In this document: positions 27,182-36,005 of the stretch, one piece after another
Layout: each line of letters starts with the position of its first letter
Numbering within the stretch: the first letter of the stretch is position 1
From: Bdellovibrio bacteriovorus
GTDB taxonomy: Bacteria; Bdellovibrionota; Bdellovibrionia; Bdellovibrionales; Bdellovibrionaceae
Assembly (NCBI RefSeq): GCF_001592745.1
Contig: NZ_LUKD01000005.1
Coordinates: 248,001 to 312,000 of the forward strand
Length of the DNA stretch: 64,000 nucleotides
Direction: 5' to 3'
Position numbers and translations under genes: made by a program
The notes under the pieces: generated by a model
Told to the model about the DNA's origin: nothing
Databases searched by the model: none
The model's input: only the letters and a program-made list of their open reading frames with translations

Positions 27182-27210
27182 TTTGAACTTGCTCATTTGA
27201 GTGAAATAGA

Positions 27211-27240
27211 AACCCACGGCTAAAAGCTGTGGGTTTTTTT
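27211..27240 (+). terminator. Intrinsic terminator after outer-membrane protein gene
   Basis: AACCCACGGCT and AGCTGTGGGTT form an 11-bp stem with one wobble, loop AAA, then a T-run to 27240. Confidence 0.85.
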
Positions 27241-27342
27241 ATGTCTATGTCTCTTCTATTTTCTCGGGATTGAGTTCAACGGGCGGGGCTTATCATCATC
27301 ATCCCCCAAGCTCAGCCAATTGCTCGCGCTGTGCATGGACAG

Positions 27343-27372
27343 GAAATAAAAAACCCACTTTGCAGTGGGTTT
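27343..27372 (-). terminator. Intrinsic terminator after M23 peptidase gene
   Basis: AAACCCACT (27351-27359) and AGTGGGTTT (27364-27372). On the reverse strand the stem is followed by TTTTATTTCC. Confidence 0.8.
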
Positions 27373-27393
27373 CTAAGTTTACTTTGTAGTTGT

Positions 27394-27960
27394 TTAAAGT
27401 TTTGCAGTTGCTGACATCGGCAGCAGCGGTAGCGGGTCAATCGGGCCACGATCTTTGCGGATCTCAAAGTGTAGATGAACCCCCGTAGCGCGTCCTGTAC
27501 GCCCCATGGCGCCAATCACTTCGCCTTGGTGAACTCTTTGGCCTTCCGACACTAGGATCTTGTCAAAGTGAGCGTAAAGCGTTGCCCAGCCGTCACCAGA
27601 CTCGATCAATACCATCTTTCCATAACCACGGAACTCACGACCTGCGTAGATCACAGTTCCTGATTGGGAAGCCAAAATCGGTGTTCCTTTAGGAGCGGCC
27701 AAATCAATACCCAAATGAGGGCGTTTTTTCTTAGGTAAAAAACCACGTGTCATACGAGCGCGATCCACGGGCCAATCAAACGTCAACTGTTGTTGTATCG
27801 AAGGGCTGTGGTCAGAAGCCGTGCTGCGAGCGTCAGACGCGCCGCCCGGTTTGAAATACTCGCGTGAAAGGGGAGTGTGAAAAGTGGTGCAAGAGCCCAA
27901 CGCTCCTACAAAGAAAATGCATCCTGCAATTTTAACTAGCTGATTCCATCCTGGTGTCAT
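27394..27960 (-). CDS. M23-family peptidoglycan endopeptidase, lipoprotein
   Basis: 188 residues from the ATG at 27960; longer starts at 27999 (ATG) and 28029 (TTG) exist. The N-terminus has a lipobox (GALGSC). The C-terminal 120 residues are an M23/LytM domain with all zinc and catalytic residues: HLGIDLAAPKGTPI (H and D), YAHFDKI (His), and GVHLHFEIRK (H-x-H). Members cut peptide cross-links of peptidoglycan or, when degenerate, activate amidases; this one looks catalytically complete. Anchored on the periplasmic face. Transcribed with or separately from glyA upstream (91-bp gap). Confidence 0.9.
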   Translation of the reverse strand: MTPGWNQLVKIAGCIFFVGALGSCTTFHTPLSREYFKPGGASDARSTASDHSPSIQQQLTFDWPVDRARMTRGFLPKKKRPHLGIDLAAPKGTPILASQSGTVIYAGREFRGYGKMVLIESGDGWATLYAHFDKILVSEGQRVHQGEVIGAMGRTGRATGVHLHFEIRKDRGPIDPLPLLPMSATAKL

Positions 27961-28050
27961 GCTTTGAGTATACTTAATAACCCTGCGGATCCAAAGCATT
28001 ATTTTGGAATTACCGGATGATAATTCCAAAACGACACAGGTCTTTTAATA

Positions 28051-29298
28051 CTAATAAATGGGGAACTGTTTGCAAAGTTGCTTCACATCTTCGTGAATTT
28101 TGGACTTCATTGCGACATCTTCTGGATTATTCAGAACTTGCGCAATCCATTTAGCAATCTGCTTCATCTCGGAAGGGCCCATGCCCCGAGTAGTTAAAGC
28201 AGGGGTTCCAATACGAACACCACTTGTGACAAACGGCGAGCGTTTTTCATTTGGTACAGTGTTTTTATTCACAGTGATACCGGCCTCATCCAAAGAATGT
28301 TCCGCCACTTTACCTGTAATTTCACGATCGCTTAAATCCACAAGAATCAAGTGATTGTCTGTGCCACCAGTCACAAGCTTGAAGCCCAACGAAAGCATTT
28401 CATCAGCCAAAGCTTTCGCGTTTTGGATGACCTTCTCACTGTATTGCTTAAACTCGGGCTTTAAAGCTTCGCCGAAAGCAACGGCTTTTCCTGCGATAAT
28501 ATGCTCAAGCGGTCCACCTTGAATACCCGGGAAGATGCGTGAGTTCATGGTCTTTGCTTTTTCTTCCGAGTTTGTCAGGATCATGCCGCCACGAGGACCG
28601 CGCAAAGTTTTGTGCGTTGTCGTCGTGATATAATCTGCATAAGGAGCCGGTGAAGGATGGTGACCTGTAGCTACTAGACCTGCAAAGTGTGCCATGTCGA
28701 CAAGCAACTGTGCGCCCACTTCATCAGCGATCTCTTTGAATTTCGCAAAATCTAGAAGGCGAGGATACGCACTGTAACCCGCGATGATGAGCTTCGGTTG
28801 AGTTTCTTTTGCTGTTGCGCGGATTGTATCATAATTGATGCGACCTGTTTCAGCGTCCAACTTGTACGAAGCGGCTTTAAACAAAAGACCACTGAAGTTG
28901 ACTGGTGAACCATGTGTTAAGTGTCCACCGTGAGAAAGATCCATTCCTAAAATAGTGTCGCCCGCTTTACAAGCCGCCAAGTAAACAGCCATATTTGCTT
29001 GTGAGCCCGAGTGCGGTTGCACGTTCGCAAAGCCTACACCGAAAAGTTTTTTGGCTCTTTCGATCGCAAGACTTTCTACAGTGTCGACGTTGACGCAACC
29101 ACCGTAGTAGCGTTTGCCCGGGTAACCTTCCGCATACTTATTTGTCAGGATAGAACCTTGAGCTTCCATCACCGCGCGCGAAGTGTAGTTTTCAGAAGCA
29201 ATCATCTCTAATCCGAATTGCTGACGATCTGATTCTTTGTTAATCGCCGCTAAAATTTCTGGATCAACTTGGGCTAATGATTGAGACGTTGAATGCAT
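28051..29298 (-). CDS. glyA: Serine hydroxymethyltransferase
   Basis: 415 residues from the ATG at 29298, preceded by AAGGAG at 7 nt. Converts serine and tetrahydrofolate to glycine and methylene-THF. Clear SHMT motifs: [20 protein letters not shown] at the N-terminus, [27 protein letters not shown], and [17 protein letters not shown] with the PLP lysine (T-T-T-T-H-K). Length is normal. It follows rpiB in the same direction with a 177-bp gap. Confidence 0.98.
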   Translation of the reverse strand: MHSTSQSLAQVDPEILAAINKESDRQQFGLEMIASENYTSRAVMEAQGSILTNKYAEGYPGKRYYGGCVNVDTVESLAIERAKKLFGVGFANVQPHSGSQANMAVYLAACKAGDTILGMDLSHGGHLTHGSPVNFSGLLFKAASYKLDAETGRINYDTIRATAKETQPKLIIAGYSAYPRLLDFAKFKEIADEVGAQLLVDMAHFAGLVATGHHPSPAPYADYITTTTHKTLRGPRGGMILTNSEEKAKTMNSRIFPGIQGGPLEHIIAGKAVAFGEALKPEFKQYSEKVIQNAKALADEMLSLGFKLVTGGTDNHLILVDLSDREITGKVAEHSLDEAGITVNKNTVPNEKRSPFVTSGVRIGTPALTTRGMGPSEMKQIAKWIAQVLNNPEDVAMKSKIHEDVKQLCKQFPIY

Positions 29299-29475
29299 AA
29301 AAAGCTCCTTCATGGCTTCTGATTAGAGGAATTATTGCGTGAATGGGACTTAATGAAAAGCCTCAACAACCAGTGTCGCTGATGGGATGATTCAAAGCTC
29401 TTGATAAGAAAACGCGGATTTGCCCCAGGTTTTTGATCATGAACCTTTAATTTCTAAAATGCAGATTTAATTTTA

Positions 29476-29946
29476 TTAGCAGGGAAGTTCGAGTTTATTG
29501 ACGCGGTTTTGATGTCGGCCGCCAGCAAACTTAGTTTCTAAGAAAGCCTTGATCATTTTCACGGCCAAATTAGGCGCAATGAAACGAGCCCCCATACAAA
29601 GAATGTTCGCGTTATTATGTTCCCTTGAAAGACGAGCAACATCTTCGTCCCAGCAGAGGGCTGCACGCACTTGCGGGTAACGATTCGCACGAATCGCCAT
29701 GCCTTGGCCTGATCCGCAGATCAAAATACCCAGAGCAGGACCTTCAAGTGAATCTTGAACTCCGTTTTTCTTGTTTTGAAGTTCTACTTCAACAATGTTT
29801 TTGCAAACTTTGTCAGCGTAATCGGGATAATCGATAGAATCGGGCGTGTGTGTCCCTAAGTCCTTCCATTGAAGGTCGGGGAAGGCTGCCATCACTTTCA
29901 GTTTTAAATCCAACCCTGCGTGATCACAACCTATGTACACAACCAT
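29476..29946 (-). CDS. rpiB: Ribose-5-phosphate isomerase B
   Basis: 156 residues. YIGCDHAGLDLK at the start and LGILICGSGQGMAIRANRYPQVRA in the middle are the RpiB/LacA-B signatures, with the catalytic Cys in C-G-S-G. The end (KFAGGRHQNRVNKL) holds the conserved R-H-x-x-R. Interconverts ribose-5-P and ribulose-5-P. It follows fabF by 8 bp, so it belongs to the fab operon transcript, as in many bacteria where rpiB precedes glyA. Confidence 0.95.
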   Translation of the reverse strand: MVVYIGCDHAGLDLKLKVMAAFPDLQWKDLGTHTPDSIDYPDYADKVCKNIVEVELQNKKNGVQDSLEGPALGILICGSGQGMAIRANRYPQVRAALCWDEDVARLSREHNNANILCMGARFIAPNLAVKMIKAFLETKFAGGRHQNRVNKLELPC

Positions 29947-29954
29947 GTTTCACC

Positions 29955-31223
29955 CTATTTTAGTTTTGAGAATATAATCGACGCGTTTGTTCCGCCGAAA
30001 CCGAAGCTATTGTTGATAACATTATCAATCTTACCTTCACGAGCTTTATTAGGAACATAGTCCAAATCACAGTCTTCGCTTGGGTTTTCTAAATTGATCG
30101 TCGGTGGAGCCACTTGATCGCGAATCGCCATCACGCAGAAAGCAGATTCAATCGCACCTGCTGCACCCAACGCGTGACCTGTCATAGATTTCGTAGAAGA
30201 AACCCAGACCTTCTTCGCGTGATCGCCCAAAAGGCGTTTGATCGCGGCCGACTCAAGACCATCACCCATAGGAGTGCTTGTGCCGTGCGCGTTTACATAC
30301 TGAATGTCAGAAGCGTTCAGACCTGAATCTTCTAAGGCCATTTTCATCGCACGGTAGCCGCCTTCTCCTTCAGGAGCAGGAGACGTCATGTGATAAGCGT
30401 CGGAAGAAACTCCATAGCCTGTGATCTCGCAAAGAATTTTAGCGCCACGTTTTTCAGCGTGCTCTAAAGATTCAAGGCAAAGAACCGCAGCACCTTCTGC
30501 TAGAACAAAACCATCACGGTCTTTGTCCCAAGGACGGCTGGCTTTTTCAGGAGCATCATTGCGAGTGGAAAGAGCTCTCATAGAAGCAAAACCGCCGACA
30601 GCAAGTCCGCAGATTGTGCTTTCCGCTCCGCCCGCAAGCATCACTTCTGTATTTCCATCACGGATGTAGCGAACAGCATCACCAATAGAGTGAACGCCAG
30701 AAGCACAGGCTGAAGTGATAGAGTAGTTAGGACCTTTCAGTCCTAAAGCGATAGATACTTGTCCAGCTGCCAAGTTGGTGATGACAGCAGGGATGAAGAA
30801 AGGACTGATGCGACCCGGTCCTTTTTCCTTCATCTTGATCGATGTTTCTTCGATGGTATGAAGACCACCGATACCCACACCGATAATGACTCCCGTTTGA
30901 TCTTTCACATCTTGAGTCAGCTCCAATTTGGCCATTTCAAGAGCCATCTTGGAAGCTGCGATTGAATAGTGAATGAACTCGTCCATTTTCTTCTGTTCTT
31001 TTTTCTCGACGTAAAGATCAGGATTAAAACCCTTCACTTCGCCGGCAAAAGTAACATCGAAACCCGTTGTATCGAATTTAGTGATCTTAGCAATACCAGA
31101 TTGCCCACGTTTTGCGGCAGACCAGCTGTCCTCAATGGTGTTACCAAGGGGAGTGACTGCGCCCACGCCAGTGACGACGACTCTTCTTTGCGGTTTTGAT
31201 GGACGTTCAAATCGGGAGTTCAT
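29955..31223 (-). CDS. fabF: Beta-ketoacyl-ACP synthase II
   Basis: 422 residues. Catalytic triad visible: [14 protein letters not shown] (Cys), [13 protein letters not shown] (His) and [15 protein letters not shown] (His). The C-terminal [15 protein letters not shown] is the glycine-rich end. Elongates acyl-ACP with malonyl-ACP. It follows acpP by 6 bp, the usual acpP-fabF pair. Confidence 0.98.
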   Translation of the reverse strand: MNSRFERPSKPQRRVVVTGVGAVTPLGNTIEDSWSAAKRGQSGIAKITKFDTTGFDVTFAGEVKGFNPDLYVEKKEQKKMDEFIHYSIAASKMALEMAKLELTQDVKDQTGVIIGVGIGGLHTIEETSIKMKEKGPGRISPFFIPAVITNLAAGQVSIALGLKGPNYSITSACASGVHSIGDAVRYIRDGNTEVMLAGGAESTICGLAVGGFASMRALSTRNDAPEKASRPWDKDRDGFVLAEGAAVLCLESLEHAEKRGAKILCEITGYGVSSDAYHMTSPAPEGEGGYRAMKMALEDSGLNASDIQYVNAHGTSTPMGDGLESAAIKRLLGDHAKKVWVSSTKSMTGHALGAAGAIESAFCVMAIRDQVAPPTINLENPSEDCDLDYVPNKAREGKIDNVINNSFGFGGTNASIIFSKLK

Positions 31224-31229
31224 AAAAAA

Positions 31230-31466
31230 TTAAGCTTTTCCTTTTTTCTCAAGGTAAGAAGCTACGTCTTGAACAGTTTTCAACTTCTCAGCGTCTTCGT
31301 CTGGAATTTCAAGATCGAATTCTTCTTCCATAGCCATCACAAGTTCAACGATATCAAGGCTGTCTGCACCTAGGTCGTCGATGAAAGAAGCTTCAGGCTT
31401 CACTTTATCTGGATCTACGCCTAATTGCTCAACGATGATGTCTTTTACTTTTGGATGAATTGCCAT
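31230..31466 (-). CDS. acpP: Acyl carrier protein
   Basis: 78 residues, acidic. The phosphopantetheine site is Ser in [26 protein letters not shown] stands 4-5 nt before ATG. It carries growing acyl chains between the Fab enzymes encoded around it. Confidence 0.98.
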   Translation of the reverse strand: MAIHPKVKDIIVEQLGVDPDKVKPEASFIDDLGADSLDIVELVMAMEEEFDLEIPDEDAEKLKTVQDVASYLEKKGKA

Positions 31467-31513
31467 TTGTCCTCCTAATATGCGTTCATCTAATTTAATT
31501 CACAAGTCTAGTC

Positions 31514-31545
31514 GTCATCTGCCTTTTAATTGCAGATGACTTTTT
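31514..31545. terminator. Hairpin between fabG and acpP
   Basis: GTCATCTGC (31514-31522) and GCAGATGAC (31532-31540), perfect 9-bp stem. T-run (TTTTTATTTT) follows only on the + strand. In the operon transcript (reverse strand) it is a stem without T-run, so it may act as an mRNA processing or stability element ahead of the highly expressed acpP, and as a terminator for antisense transcription. Confidence 0.55.
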
Positions 31546-31594
31546 ATTTTTGCGAATAGTCCTCTGAAAACAGAGTTCTATTCAGCAAAAAAAA

Positions 31595-32344
31595 TTAATT
31601 CATATGCATTCCACCGTTTACATCCAGAGTGTGCCCTGTGATGTATTTCGATTCGTCACTGAGAAGGAATCGAACGGCTTGGGCAACGTCTGTTCCTTCG
31701 CCGATTTTAGCCAGAGGGATTTTCTCCATCATTTTGGCTTTAACGTCTTCAGAAAGAACTTCTGTCATTTCGGTTCCAATAAATCCAGGAGCTACGTTGT
31801 TCACGCGGATATTGCGTGAGGCAAGCTCTTGAGCCACGGATTTCGCAAACGCGATAGTTCCGGCTTTAGAAGCGGCGTAGTTGGCCTGTCCGGCATTTCC
31901 AATTTCACCAATGATCGAAGTGATATTTACGATGGAACCTTTGCGGGATTTCATCATCGGTTTAGTGAAAGCTTTCGTAACTAGGAAAGTGCCACGAAGA
32001 TTTGTATTGATAACAGAGTCAAAATCTTCCGCTTTCATACGCAGAAGAAGTTGGTCTTTAGTGATGCCAGCGTTATTTACCACGCCATCGACTTCAGGCC
32101 ATTTTTCCAAAATGTGTTCAACGGCTTCGTTCACGGAAGTTTCGTTTGCGATATCCATTTTGATGTAGAAATGACCTTCACCCGGAAGAGTGTGAGCAAC
32201 TTGTTGAGCGGCTTCTTCGCGCGAAGAATAAGTGAACGCCACTTGAGCGCCTTCTTCCGCAAGAAGTTTTACGATAGCAGCTCCAATGCCGCGGCTACCG
32301 CCAGTTACAACGATTTTCTTTCCTTGAAGAGATTTTCCACTCAT
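31595..32344 (-). CDS. fabG: 3-oxoacyl-ACP reductase
   Basis: 249 residues from the ATG at 32344 (AAGGA upstream; the TTG at 32350 adds two residues). GGSRGIGAA is the NADPH-binding loop, VVNNAGIT the NAG motif, and YAASKAGTIAF holds the Y-x-x-x-K pair, with Ser in ITSIIGEIG. Ends with GHTLDVNGGM. Reduces 3-ketoacyl-ACP. Confidence 0.97.
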   Translation of the reverse strand: MSGKSLQGKKIVVTGGSRGIGAAIVKLLAEEGAQVAFTYSSREEAAQQVAHTLPGEGHFYIKMDIANETSVNEAVEHILEKWPEVDGVVNNAGITKDQLLLRMKAEDFDSVINTNLRGTFLVTKAFTKPMMKSRKGSIVNITSIIGEIGNAGQANYAASKAGTIAFAKSVAQELASRNIRVNNVAPGFIGTEMTEVLSEDVKAKMMEKIPLAKIGEGTDVAQAVRFLLSDESKYITGHTLDVNGGMHMN

Positions 32345-32399
32345 GTGCAAGTCCTTTTCAGCACACTTTGGCCGAACTCAGAGTAAAGCTCAAGAAATT

Positions 32400-33374
32400 T
32401 CAATGACTCGAAGCTTTCAAAAAATCCTCAATATTTTTAATATCTTCCATGCTTGTTGTGGTCATCACTTTGAAGTAATCACCATCAATCTTTTTTAGAA
32501 GACCTTGAAGGACTTTACCTGCGCCACATTCGATGATTTGAGAGTGACCCATGGCTTTTAAAGTCTCCATGCTTTGAGTCCAACGAACAGGTGCAGAAAC
32601 TTGGCGAATCAAATTTTCGCGAAGAACAGAACCTTCTGTTTCAGATTTAGCATGGAAGTTTTGAATAATAGGGAATGCGGCCTTGTTGAATTCCATCGCG
32701 GTCAGCACTTCGCGCATTTTATCTTCTGCGGGCTTCATCATTTCACAGTGAAATGGGGCTGACACCGTCAATGGAATAAGTTTGGCTCTTTTGGGAGCAT
32801 CAGCAAAAATAACTTCTGGTTTGAAGTTGTCTTTCAACCAATTGATAGCGGCCTGCGATCCTGAGATCACGATCTGTCCCGGAGAGTTGAAATTTGCTGG
32901 AGAAAGTGGACCCACCCCGGAATTTTTCACGACGTAATTGCAAAGTGTTTCAACTTGATCGGGCTCTAAGCCAAGAACGGCAACCATGCCGCCCTTACCA
33001 ACAGGAACAGCCGATTGCATAGCTTGTCCACGAGTGCGAACGGCGCGCATGCCTTGATCAAAACGAATCACATCAGCCGCAACTAAAGCCGCGTATTCAC
33101 CAATAGAGTGACCAGCTGCTGCAGAAACTTTCAAATTAAATTCATTACGCAAAACTCTTTGCGTAGCTGTTGATACCAAAAGCAAAGCGGGTTGAGTGTT
33201 TTCCGTCAAAGCAAGATCTGCTTCACTGCCTTCAAAGCACAGTTTTTTCATGTCTTGCTTCAAAGCTTCAGAGCCTTCTTCGAAAGTCTCTTGAGCGATT
33301 TTGAAGTTATCAAACAAAAAACGGCCCATGCCAGGTTGTTGGCTGCCTTGTCCAGGAAATGCTAATGTAAACAT
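32400..33374 (-). CDS. fabD: Malonyl-CoA:ACP transacylase
   Basis: 324 residues. FPGQGSQQPGMG at the N-terminus and AGHSIGEYAALVAA with the active-site Ser (G-H-S-x-G) identify FabD; the second catalytic residue His is in VSAPFHCEMMKPA. It starts 2 bp after the end of fabH. Confidence 0.97.
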   Translation of the reverse strand: MFTLAFPGQGSQQPGMGRFLFDNFKIAQETFEEGSEALKQDMKKLCFEGSEADLALTENTQPALLLVSTATQRVLRNEFNLKVSAAAGHSIGEYAALVAADVIRFDQGMRAVRTRGQAMQSAVPVGKGGMVAVLGLEPDQVETLCNYVVKNSGVGPLSPANFNSPGQIVISGSQAAINWLKDNFKPEVIFADAPKRAKLIPLTVSAPFHCEMMKPAEDKMREVLTAMEFNKAAFPIIQNFHAKSETEGSVLRENLIRQVSAPVRWTQSMETLKAMGHSQIIECGAGKVLQGLLKKIDGDYFKVMTTTSMEDIKNIEDFLKASSH

Positions 33375-33376
33375 TT

Positions 33377-34372
33377 TTAGTACCTCAATAGAATACTGCC
33401 GGAAGTAAGACCTGCACCGAAAGCGGTAAGCAGAATCGTCTGACCCCGTTTGATTTTTCCATTTTTAACTGCCCAATCAAAGGCAAGAGGGATGGAGGCT
33501 GCAGAGGTGTTACCTGTTTCTTGAAGGTAAACAATCACGCGCTCCATAGGGAACTTGAACTGGTCCGCAACAGCTTCGATGATGCGCTTATTGGCCTGGT
33601 GAGGCACGATCCAGTCAACTTGTTCAGGGGAAACTTTATTGTGCTCTAGAGCTTCTTGACAGCACAACGCCATTGTACGAACGGCATTTTTGAAGATTTC
33701 ACGGCCCTTCATTGTCATGAAGTTCAGGCCTTTATCAATCGCCTCATGAGATTGAGGGATGCGGCTTCCGCCGGCAGGCAGAATCAAAAGCTCAGCTAAA
33801 GTTCCATCTGCATGAAGATGAGAACTTTCGATGACGTTTTTATCGCCTTCCGCAGCACGAGAGACAACCCATGCCCCCGCACCATCTCCGAAGAGGATGC
33901 AAGTTTCACGGTCCTTGTAATTCATGTAGCGAGAAAGAACTTCAGCACCGATCACCAGAACGTTTTTGTACATTCCTGTACGGATGAATTGGTCGGCGAT
34001 AGAGACACCATAAAGAAAGCCAGAACAAGCGGCATTCAAATCCACCGCCATGATGTTTTTAGCGCCCAACTTTGCTTGAACATAAGCAGCCGTGGACGGC
34101 ATCTGATGGTCGCCAGTCACGGTGCCCACTAGAATCATGTCGATGTCTTCGATTTTTAAATTGGCGTCTTCAAGAGCTCTTTTAGCGGCGATCACGGAAA
34201 GATCAGATGTAGCCTGATCTTCCGATGCGATATGGCGGCGTTCGATCCCTGTTCTTTCAACGATCCATTGGTCGTTTGTCTCCACCATCTTTTCAAGATC
34301 TTTATTAGAAAGAATCTTTTCTGGTAGATACGAGCCTATCCCTGAAACTCGAGATCGATACATTCCTGCCAT
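33377..34372 (-). CDS. fabH: 3-oxoacyl-ACP synthase III
   Basis: 331 residues. VDLNAACSGFLYG holds the catalytic Cys, WIVPHQANKRIIEA the His, and QETGNTSAASIP the Asn. The N-terminal ILSNKDLEKMVETNDQWI is standard. Starts fatty-acid synthesis from acetyl-CoA and malonyl-ACP. AAGG lies 8 nt before the ATG. plsX, which normally stands between rpmF and fabH, is absent. Confidence 0.97.
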   Translation of the reverse strand: MAGMYRSRVSGIGSYLPEKILSNKDLEKMVETNDQWIVERTGIERRHIASEDQATSDLSVIAAKRALEDANLKIEDIDMILVGTVTGDHQMPSTAAYVQAKLGAKNIMAVDLNAACSGFLYGVSIADQFIRTGMYKNVLVIGAEVLSRYMNYKDRETCILFGDGAGAWVVSRAAEGDKNVIESSHLHADGTLAELLILPAGGSRIPQSHEAIDKGLNFMTMKGREIFKNAVRTMALCCQEALEHNKVSPEQVDWIVPHQANKRIIEAVADQFKFPMERVIVYLQETGNTSAASIPLAFDWAVKNGKIKRGQTILLTAFGAGLTSGSILLRY

Positions 34373-34395
34373 GGAGTCAACCTTGCTGTAAGTGA

Positions 34396-34581
34396 TTACT
34401 TAGCTGCGCTGATTTGTTTGCCTTTGTAGTACAATGCACCGTCAGCACCTTTAGATGCACGGTGAGGGCGTACTAGCTCGCCAGTTTTCTTTTCAACAGC
34501 TACTGCAGGAGCAGATAGACCGTCATGAGAGCGGCGCATGTCACGGCGAGAGCGAGACGTTTTCTTCTTAGGAGTTGGCAT
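34396..34581 (-). CDS. rpmF: Ribosomal protein L32
   Basis: 61 residues, very basic. Starts [20 protein letters not shown], the typical L32 N-terminus. The C-terminal zinc-binding Cys residues of some L32 are absent. AGAGG upstream. It lies between yceD and fabH, the conserved order. Confidence 0.95.
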   Translation of the reverse strand: MPTPKKKTSRSRRDMRRSHDGLSAPAVAVEKKTGELVRPHRASKGADGALYYKGKQISAAK

Positions 34582-34642
34582 TTCAAACCTCTTTTTGAGT
34601 CATTTATAATTGAAGCACGTTAATTTAACCAAAGAACAATAA

Positions 34643-34660
34643 AAATCAACACTTTAATTG
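34643..34660. repeat. 16-bp direct repeat, copy 1 (between yceD and rpmF)
   Basis: AAAATCAACACTTTAATT. Its first 16 bases are identical to the copy at 35230-35247. The two copies flank yceD. Possible operator or promoter element upstream of rpmF. Confidence 0.6.
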
Positions 34661-35208
34661 AGTTTGATATTCTTTAGAACCGCAAAAGGGTTCTGAGGCT
34701 TTTCTGTAGGCATCTCTTCATTGTAGCTAAAGAGCTGTCCTTCCTCGGGAATTCTGCAATCCGAAGGCTTTCCATCCACGGTTTCGGGGCATGCTGGATT
34801 AAAAGGCGCAGCAAGAGCCACGATCTCATGAAGGAATTCCCCCATATCAAACACCATATTTTCGTATTCAGAGAACTCAGGGCCTTCCGTTGGAAGATCG
34901 CTGACGTGGTTCACCTTTGAATACTTGCTATTGCGAGGCTGATCTTGTTTAGGGATCAGAATCTCGTGAAACTTCTCATTCACTGGATAATCAATGTCGA
35001 TACCGCAGCGAGAGCACACTTCAGGGGACTTCGTCACAATACGGCCCGTAAGTTCGAAGTCGCGAGAATTTAAGGGTTTAATGAAAAACTCAGTCTGATA
35101 ATGATTCTTACCGACGATATCCTTCAGAACGGCATTGGCCTCGCCTGTTTCTGTGGACCAAGAATAAGAGCGTCCCTCTTCAGGAACTTCGGTCAGTTTA
35201 ATTTTCAT
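34654..35208 (-). CDS. yceD: YceD/DUF177 family protein
   Basis: 184 residues. EVCSRCGIDIDYPVNEKFHEIL contains the C-x-x-C typical of the family, and FLHEIVALAAPFNPACPE matches the conserved E-x-x-L-x-L-P-x-x-P-x-C end. In bacteria and plants this protein supports 23S rRNA accumulation; in E. coli it is encoded with rpmF, as here. AAGGAG stands 6 nt before ATG. First gene of the fab operon. Confidence 0.9.
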   Translation of the reverse strand: MKIKLTEVPEEGRSYSWSTETGEANAVLKDIVGKNHYQTEFFIKPLNSRDFELTGRIVTKSPEVCSRCGIDIDYPVNEKFHEILIPKQDQPRNSKYSKVNHVSDLPTEGPEFSEYENMVFDMGEFLHEIVALAAPFNPACPETVDGKPSDCRIPEEGQLFSYNEEMPTEKPQNPFAVLKNIKLN

Positions 35209-35229
35209 AAGAACTCCTTAAGTGCGGCC

Positions 35230-35247
35230 AAAATCAACACTTTAACT
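35230..35247. repeat. 16-bp direct repeat, copy 2 (upstream of yceD)
   Basis: AAAATCAACACTTTAACT, identical to copy 1 over 16 bases; it lies 22-39 bp before the yceD start codon. Confidence 0.6.
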
Positions 35248-35459
35248 AGTGGCAAGCAGGATGTTTTAAGACATTTGGAAGCGCTAGGTCAAGCCCTGTT
35301 TTGCCCTCTTTTTCCAGCTGGAATTAAGCGGGTGCAGAGGCTGCGAATTCTAGGCGGGCTCAAAATAGGCCTTTTTAAGATTGTTAACATAAAGGCGCGG
35401 CGGTTTTTGGAATCCCACGGCAACTTGTTTATTTTTATAGAAATCACAAGGAGAGACCC

Positions 35460-36005
35460 ATGAAACGTTTGGTTTTAGCTTTAGCAGCGGTATTTATGTT
35501 CCAATCCGTGCCGGCTCACGCCGCGATCAACACCGCCAACATTATTCAGGTTCAGGCGACCGTGGTTTCTGTTGATCAGAAAAGCCGCAAGATTGTTCTA
35601 AAAACAGATTCTGGTGAAGAGGTGGCTGTAGTTGCTGGCGACGAAGTCAGAAATTTTGCCCAGATTAAAAAAGGGGATGTGCTAAAAGTCGACTATCAAG
35701 AGTCCCTCGCTTGGGATATCAAAAAAGGCGGTGGTGCTCCGGTGGCTATGAGTGAGTCGACTGAAGTGGATGAGTCTCAACCCGGACAAAAACCTGCCGC
35801 TCGCATGGTGAATCAAGTGACGGCAACAGGCACAGTGATCAAAGTAAACTCAAAAGCTCAGGCCATCACAGTGAAAGGACCGGAAAGAACTATTGTCCTT
35901 CAAGTTCCTAAGGCTGATGTTTTGAAAAGTATCAAAGTTGGAGATCAGATCCAGGCCTCTTACACAGAAGCCATGGCTGTCTCTGTTGAGTCAGTTAAAA
36001 AATAA
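35460..36005 (+). CDS. Secreted protein with two tandem beta domains
   Basis: 181 residues with a signal peptide (ending AHA-AIN). The mature part consists of two related domains of about 60 residues: residues 29-90 (VQATVVSVDQKSRKIVLKT, then IKKGDVLKVDYQESLAW) and 117-178 (VTATGTVIKVNSKAQAITVK, then IKVGDQIQASYTEAMAV). Each looks like an OB-like or DUF5666-type beta barrel. A Pro/Glu linker joins them. No enzyme motif. AAGGAG-like AAGGAGAGACCC precedes the ATG. Divergent from the fab operon. Confidence 0.75.
   Translation: MKRLVLALAAVFMFQSVPAHAAINTANIIQVQATVVSVDQKSRKIVLKTDSGEEVAVVAGDEVRNFAQIKKGDVLKVDYQESLAWDIKKGGGAPVAMSESTEVDESQPGQKPAARMVNQVTATGTVIKVNSKAQAITVKGPERTIVLQVPKADVLKSIKVGDQIQASYTEAMAVSVESVKK

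Noticed and set aside
28300-29480. Glycine or folate riboswitch before glyA
   Set aside because: The 177-bp leader shows no recognisable aptamer core.
35101-35463. 120-codon frame opposite yceD and its leader
   Set aside because: Lies antisense to a conserved gene, ends at the ribosome site of the next gene, and lacks a coding-like composition.
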